This document shows, one piece after another, positions 58,113 to 64,000 of a stretch of DNA of 64,000 nt. A program made the translations under genes and the position numbers. The stretch is taken from positions 111,688,605 to 111,752,604 of the forward strand of contig NC_092521.1 in NCBI RefSeq assembly GCF_037038585.1, read 5' to 3'. This stretch comes from Patagioenas fasciata (Eukaryota; Chordata; Aves; Columbiformes; Columbidae). The notes below the pieces were generated by a model. It made no database searches, was not told the DNA's origin, and worked only from the letters and a program-made list of their open reading frames with translations. The first letter of the stretch is position 1. The number at the start of each line of letters is the position of its first letter.

Positions 58113-58520
58113 GTTTGTTGTGTAAAACAAATACAGACAGACTCTACATAGCTTTGGCTCTAGCTGTGTTTATGTTCTGTACAATGGGACAGAATGTATA
58201 AATATCGTTCCAGATGCACATTCAAACTTTACTGAAAATCTGTAGGAGAGTGGATCCTGTTCAGGTCTGCCATTGCCACCTCTGCCTTTAGGTGTTAATG
58301 ATTTGGCATGCTTAGCATGTGGTGTGGCATGGGGGTTGGATTGATGACCACAGGTGGCATAAACTGGACAGAGCAGGGTAAAGACAGGCTGGATATGCCT
58401 TCAAAGATTTTGGTCTGTTAGATGAAGGTTACAAAGGTTTTTGATAATTCAGGAACTTGCACAAGTTTCTTATTCACTGGAAGGCTCAATATGATTGTTT
58501 TGAAACTCATTGATTGTTTT
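58113..58520. other. Non-coding spacer between two CR1 tails
   Basis: Single-copy spacer. The open frame that runs into the next CR1 from 58422 starts in unrelated flanking DNA. Confidence 0.5.
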
Positions 58521-58862
58521 GACCTCATTAATGTTTATAAATTTGTAAAGGGTGAGTGTCACAAGGATGGAGCCAGGCTCTTCTCGGTGACAACCAATGG
58601 TAAGACAAGGGGTAATGGGTTCAAACTGGAACACAGGAGGTTCCACTTAAATATGAGAAGAAACTTCTTCACAGTGAGGGTGACAGAGCACTGGAACAGG
58701 CTGCCCAGGGAGGTTGTGGAGTCTCCTTCTCTGGAGACATTCAAAACCCGCCTGGACGCCTTCCTGTGTAACCTCATCTGGGTGTTTCTGCTCCAGCGGA
58801 GAGATTGGACTGGATGATCTTCTGAGGTCCCTTCCAATCCCTAATATTCTGTGATTCTGTGA
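58521..58862 (+). mobile_element. CR1 LINE, 5'-truncated 3' end with open frame
   Basis: 342 bp covering the last part of ORF2 and the 3' UTR. The frame is uninterrupted to 58817 and reads the CR1 C-terminus ([38 protein letters not shown], then [10 protein letters not shown]). The tail ends tggatgatcttctgaggtcc, cttccaatccctaatattct, gtgattctgtga. It has few disabling changes, so it is relatively young. Much of it matches the copies at 414-728 and 61568-62178. Confidence 0.95.
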
Positions 58863-61567
58863 AACAACTGGCTGTCCCAATACACATCCCTTCCCTTTCC
58901 CTTACCTTTCCTCTGATGCTATCATGCTGTTGCCATTTGAAACTATTTTCATTACTGAGCAGAAGGTCCTCAGAAGCTTTTTAGCTAGAGTGTGCCTTCA
59001 GCATCGGTGTTGTGGCCATTTAAGTGCTATGTCATTTAAGGAAGTGAATGACAAAATAAAACAGCTCTGGAAAGCTTCAGTATCTGTTTGTCCCCTTTTG
59101 CATTATTGATGCCATTGTGCAATCTTATTAACATAATGCAGAAACGGGTCTTAGGAAGGTCAAGCAAAGCAAATCACTGAGATGCTGCTAGTGAAATTTC
59201 AACTAGTCGTGGTGGAGCAGAACCTGAGGGTGAGGGAAGAAAATTGGAAGGGAGGGGAAGTAAAGGTAGAAACAAGATAGTATTGGTGCTAAGACTTCAA
59301 GCTAATCTATTGTGTCTGTTTAGCAATATTTGAGGAACGAAAACTTACCAAGAAAAATATGAAACCATTTATCTGCAAAAGGATTGTTTGGGAGCTAATA
59401 CTTCCTTCAGCCAGAGCCTGAGCAGGAGGTTATTTGGGTGTTGCAGTAGTGAGTACAGCTGAATGCTCGGTGCCTGTACATCAGGAAGGCAAAACTAATT
59501 AGTCTGCAGATATCTGCAGCCTGATGACACTCCTGCATGGCGTGTGGAGTCCAACAGTGCATGGAATGGAGATACGCCCTTGTAAACACACTAATAATAT
59601 GCATAAGAAGTTTATTTTAATAAAGGGTCATTACAAGTTTCCTGTTGTTCTTTGTTGCATCTTTTTCTTATTATCACTATTCAAAGACATTTTTAGTGCT
59701 GCTCCTCTTTCTAACCTTGGATTATTTCAAACAGATGTTTTTGAAGTGCTTTGTTTGTGTTCCATTGAGTGCGTGCAGGAAATCTCAGGCTTTTTTTTTC
59801 CCTTTTTACATGGACAGCCATGAATGAAGTGTTTCCTACAATTTACTATTTTGTCAGCTGCACAGAGTTTTCTTTCCACAATTTTTAAGGCAAACTTTGC
59901 ATTGTTTCATCTCTACCCACAAATCTATTTTGTAGTGCAATGACCAAGCCATCAATTTCAAAAGTTTCTTTTCTCCCAAGAGGTCATTTCCCAATCACAT
60001 TCTCCAAATTTGGATAGTTGCACTTTTGACCCATCAGGTTGCTCAATACGTCTTTCATAGAATCTCTAGGTTTTTCCATAACATTTGCAATTGATAATTT
60101 GTAGCAGCTGGTGCAGCCATTCTGACTCCTTTCATATGACTCAGTAAGGTGGAGGTGAGTCCCTGCAATTAAAACAAGGAGGCAAGTTTCCATGAAGTAA
60201 AAGTGTGTGATATATTCTTAGGATGGACTTCTTGGTATGCTTGTGTAGCCTTTTCTAGTTAGTCTGTAAACAGGATGTGTAGTCTTGGAGAAATGAGTGT
60301 GACCCAGAAGCTTGCTTTCGCCTGAACTTACTTTAACCCTCAGTGCTGCAGTTGTCAGATTATGGTTTTGGGATAAGACCAGTTCCTGTGCACATTATCA
60401 AGCATACAGGTTTGAAAGGCTGGTAGTGGTTAGTCATGGTACATCTGAATCTATTAACCAGGCCAGTAATCAGAGTAAATGAATCAGTCTGCAGTGTGAA
60501 GTCCAAACTACTAGGGTATCAGTAAAGACCACTGTGTGGATAACTATTCTGAATTATTTGCATTCCAGAAAAACATGGCTGGGACCCTATCGGAACCATT
60601 TTTTGTTACAATTTGTGGCTTGGCAACCTCCAGCTTTCATTATGTAATTGCCTCTTCTTGCCATTTCTCTCCAAAGACTGTGGTGCTCCTGATAGTGCCC
60701 AGGTTGTTAAAAATTCCTGGCACGGCAGATACCTAGCTCAGCAACTTCATCATGTGCAGCTAAAAGCTGGCAACATCCTTGGTTTTCCAGCCTTCAGCAA
60801 AAGACAAGGGAATGTTTACCGCTGACATAGGGAATGTTTCCCTCAATATAAAGATAATTAAGGGTGGCAAGAATGGGCTTGTTTTGTGGAATTATAGAGT
60901 GGCTGATGGGTAGCTACCCAAAGCAAATTATTTTGCATTTTAATATAAACGTTGCGGGCTTGAGGAGAACAACAGCTTTCTTTTAATGATATTTGTTAAA
61001 AGAGTAAATTGTGTGTTGAGAAAAGCCATATTAAGGATCTCAGCCAAAAAATGCACATGCTAGTATTACCAGAGGAGCTTGATGAACTCCAGAACTTTCA
61101 GAGTGATTTCTTCGGCCTGCAAAAAGTGCATAGCGGAGCTTTAATACGGTGATAAGTAAAATTTTAGTACTGACTCAGCTCATTTTTCTGATTTTTAGAC
61201 TAGTGAATCAACTGCATGAATAATGTAGATTGATTAGCTCTGTAGTATTCCTAATAAGTATGTTGTCCTGAATGGAAATCAGAGGCAGAGGAGTGAGGAT
61301 CCACATCTTGGACATGTCTAAAAGCCTCAGTGCCTGGGTACCCAGAGTCTGCCAAGGAAATGGCATAAGCCTTTAAATAGAGTGTTTGAAGTTGCTAACA
61401 ATAAATCCGAGTATTTGCCACTTATACCATATGTTTTATCAATGGGGTACCTCTGACCACAGCAAAAATTAAAGTTAGCAGCTGTGTAAAATGTATCATT
61501 TGTGAGAAAATACTTTACAAATCCAGATTCATATGCAGCACAAAATCTTTGGCTATAATAATATCAG
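58863..61567. other. Non-coding DNA, nothing recognised
   Basis: 2.7 kb of AT-rich single-copy sequence. A 17-base string (catagaatctctaggtt, near 60057) recalls an antisense CR1 tail but does not extend. Frames up to 99 codons have no motif. Confidence 0.45.
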
Positions 61568-62178
61568 CTGCCTGGCCAATAGCATCCTGGGCTGTATTAG
61601 AAGGGGGGTGGTTAGCAGGTCGAGAGAGGTTCTCCTCCCCCTCTACTCTGCCCAGGTGAGACCACATCTGGAATACTGTGTCCAGTTCTGGGCCCCTCCA
61701 TTCAAGAAGGACAGGGAACTGCTGGAGAGAGTCCAGCGCAGAGCCACGAAGTTGATTAAGGGGGTGGAGCATCTCCCTTATGAGGAAAGGCTGAGGGAGC
61801 TGGGTCTCTTTACTTTGGAGAAGAGGAGACTGGAGGGTGACCTCATTAATGTTTATAAATATGTAAAGGGTGAATGTCACGAGGATGGAGCCAGGCTCTT
61901 CTCAGTGACAACCAATGATAAGACAAGGGGCAGTGGGTACAAACTGGAACGCAGGAGGTTCCTCTTAAATATGAGAAGAAACGTCTTCTCAGTGAGGGTG
62001 GCAGAGCACTGGAACAGGCTGCCCAGGGAGGTTGTGGAGTCTCCTTCTCTGGAGACATTCAAGACCTGCCTGGACACCTTCCTGTGTAACCTCATCTAGG
62101 TGTTCCTGCTCCAGTGGGTATATTTGACTAGATGATCTTTCGAGGTCCCTTCCAATCCCTAACATTCTGTGATTCTGT
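61568..62178 (+). mobile_element. CR1 LINE, 611-bp 3' part with 188-codon ORF2 remnant
   Basis: The largest CR1 copy in the window. The frame 61533-62099 stays open through the ORF2 C-terminal domain: the region after the reverse-transcriptase palm and thumb ([58 protein letters not shown]), then [20 protein letters not shown]1-derived sequence starts near 61568 (gcctggccaatagcatcctg), so the first dozen codons are flanking DNA. The 3' UTR ends aggtcccttccaatccctaa, cattctgtgattctgt. The full ORF2 with endonuclease and polymerase is missing, so it is a dead-on-arrival 5'-truncated insertion, but a recent one given the intact frame. Confidence 0.97.
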
Positions 62179-64000
62179 CTCTAGTGGGGTCAGTGATGAT
62201 GACTTCAAGAACATGCAGCTGCCTTAGGCATCTAGAGGAACATACGGGTACATCAGAGTAAGCAGAAGTTTCCCAAACCCAGCAAGGAGCTTTGAGGTCA
62301 TACAGGAGATCAGCGTTGGTCTGTGCCTTTCTTGCCATAGCGGGTGGGATGTAAGTGAGATGTACAGTTGTCCAAGTCTTGTGAAGTGCTGATGGCTGAA
62401 GGTGGTCTGAAAGGAAGGAGCCTGGGAACCCATTCTCCTGCCTTGGCTTACTGCTCATTTCTGAAGATGAGACAGGGACATATTCGTGCCTGAACTTCAT
62501 GCTGTATGTAGACTCTGATCTGCACTTGCCTACAAGCTGCTCTGGAACATAATTGATTTTAGGAACTGGAAAGAATTTGATAATTGCAGAGTTTCTGCCT
62601 GTGGATATTTTAATGGTAACAGATGGGGGACAACTAAGATTACAATGAATTTTTTTTAAATTATGTGTTGAACTTCCTGATCTCTGCAGTGAGCATTAAG
62701 TAAGGAGTCAGCATGGAGCTCTGACATTCAAATCTGCACAAAGCAATCTGCCAGTGTTATTTGGAAGAACGACTTTGTTCAAGGACCCAGAAATGTGATA
62801 ATTGTGGTTTCAAAGAAAAAGATTCCATCTGTATAAAACAAAGGGGAATGCGTCATTAGATGCATCAGTGCTGAACTGACAGTATATGTTGCCTTGAATG
62901 CAAATTTAGATAGTTCAGTTCAGGTACCTATTTTTAACGATGGAAATAAAAAATTGTTAGGTTTGTGGCTGACATAACTGAGATCAGTTTTTATAAAAGG
63001 TGCCAATGGTTTGGAAAGGCTTAATTCTGGGAGACTTCGTTTGCTGTCTTTGGATCTTATTTTGAACAGATGCAGTGATCTTAAGTTTCCTCACAAATCT
63101 AATTTATGCCAGCATCCCAAAAAGTAGTCTGCCAAAAGGAAAGCTTACTTTGGGAAACACCAGTTAGAAGATGGCGAGTTGTGAAGACAGAATATAGCAG
63201 CCTTTCTTTCTCTCCCACATCTCAAATTTACCCTCGTTCAGCTCTCAATTTATTTCATAGGAAGTCTCATCTCAGCTGTCTGAAACCACAATGACTGCCT
63301 AACTTATCTTTTAGCTTATTTTTGTCATTAGTGGGGAAGGCAGGCACTTCAGAAAGGCAATGCACCCTTGCCTGAGGAAATACATGAGGCACAGCTTTTT
63401 TGAAGGTGACTCATCCTGGTTGTCCCTCTCCGGTGACTTCCGTGAGCATCAGTGTGCCTGATATCTATGGAAGGTTAGTGCTAGGTGAAAAAACCCCATG
63501 ACCAAGTCTTCTAATGGCATCATCACCAAAGACTCTGACATCAATTTTTTGCCCACATTAAGGCTTTTAACTGCTTATATTTTCTGACTCAGCTCCCGAA
63601 GTTCAGAACCCGATAATGTGGAGTGTGTTTGCACATAAGAAGAGGGTTTGCACATAAGAAGAGAGTATGTAGAAGTCTCCAGCAGCAGGAGATGGAGACA
63701 AGGGTAATTCATAGGACTTGGTGCTGAGGAATTGCTTAGGCTGTTGTTTCATGGAAAATCCTCCCATAAGCGAAAGTTTGCTAATGTTTTGGGCATGTCT
63801 TCTCTTCCTGTAATAGCCATGAAGTGATTTATGACTGCGAGACAGTTTATAAATTATATGTGATTTCACTTACAGTTGGCTAATGTGGTCAAAAGATTAT
63901 TTCACTTAAGGTGAGTTGAAACAAGCCATTCACTATCTGTCAAGGCCACTGAACTTATCGTTGTTACATTTTCATGCTTCTAAATAATACAAAATTAATT
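62179..64000. other. Non-coding DNA with a 19-bp tandem duplication
   Basis: AT-rich single-copy sequence to the window edge. The unit gtttgcacataagaagag is duplicated in tandem at 63627-63644 and 63646-63663. The minus-strand frame at 62159-62500 (113 codons) begins in single-copy DNA, ends at the CR1 edge and has no recognisable motif. Confidence 0.45.

Noticed and set aside
60050..60090. catagaatctctaggtt, resembling an antisense CR1 tail
   Set aside because: The similarity stops after 17 bases.
61515..61880. 121-codon minus-strand frame
   Set aside because: It is the antisense shadow of the CR1 ORF2 remnant.
62159..62500. 113-codon minus-strand frame next to CR1
   Set aside because: No recognised motif, and it terminates in the CR1 edge; probably chance.
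1..64000. CRISPR arrays, tRNA or rRNA genes, bacterial operons, phage genes
   Set aside because: No regularly spaced repeats, no recognisable tRNA box B type sequence in context, and the genome type is vertebrate.

Overview
The window looks like ordinary non-coding DNA from a bird nuclear genome, most likely a neoavian (non-galliform) species. The evidence is in the repeats: several 5'-truncated CR1 LINE copies with the typical avian 3' ends (dual GATTCTGT-type octamers), a solo long terminal repeat (LTR) of the abundant avian ERVL-like type (TGTGGTTTAA at one end, CAGCTGAAACCAGGACA at the other), a second shorter solo LTR, and pentanucleotide arrays growing out of CR1 tails. The rest is AT-rich single-copy sequence with no bacterial-style gene organisation, no CpG island, no recognised tRNA or rRNA, and no protein-coding gene that I can name. 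The best reading is an intergenic interval or a very long intron.

Layout. 0-8 kb: a young CR1 tail (414-728), single-copy DNA, an old antisense CR1 reverse-transcriptase remnant (about 6921-7078), then a GC-richer block that may be a conserved non-coding element (7650-8040). 8-17 kb: possible weak exons on the minus strand (9774-10134 and 15862-16225), a 109-bp hAT-type miniature transposon with intact 8-bp target duplication (11158-11266), and a CR1 tail (15389-15546). 17-25 kb: AT-rich DNA with purine/pyrimidine-skewed stretches and a G-quadruplex-like run. 25-40 kb: a perfect (ATTCT)n array seeded in a CR1 tail (25598-25700), a possible minus-strand exon (36682-36915), an antisense CR1 (38775-38962) and the ERVL-like solo LTR (39548-40096). 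40-52 kb: single-copy DNA, then a repeat cluster at 50.3-51.15 kb (low-complexity A/C tract, CR1 tail plus GTTCT array, a second hAT element, another CR1 tail). 52-64 kb: palindrome cluster, a miRNA-sized hairpin with a 31-bp stem (55962-56044), a 338-bp solo LTR with target duplication, and three CR1 copies, one of which keeps 188 codons open.

No operon-like or pathway-level gene cooperation can be inferred. The most noteworthy signals are the two related hAT elements with perfect target duplications, the long-stem hairpin at 56 kb, and the two independent pentanucleotide expansions at CR1 3' ends. All exon calls are weak, resting on open frames plus splice-like sites without a recognised protein family. 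I found no convincing previously undescribed system.
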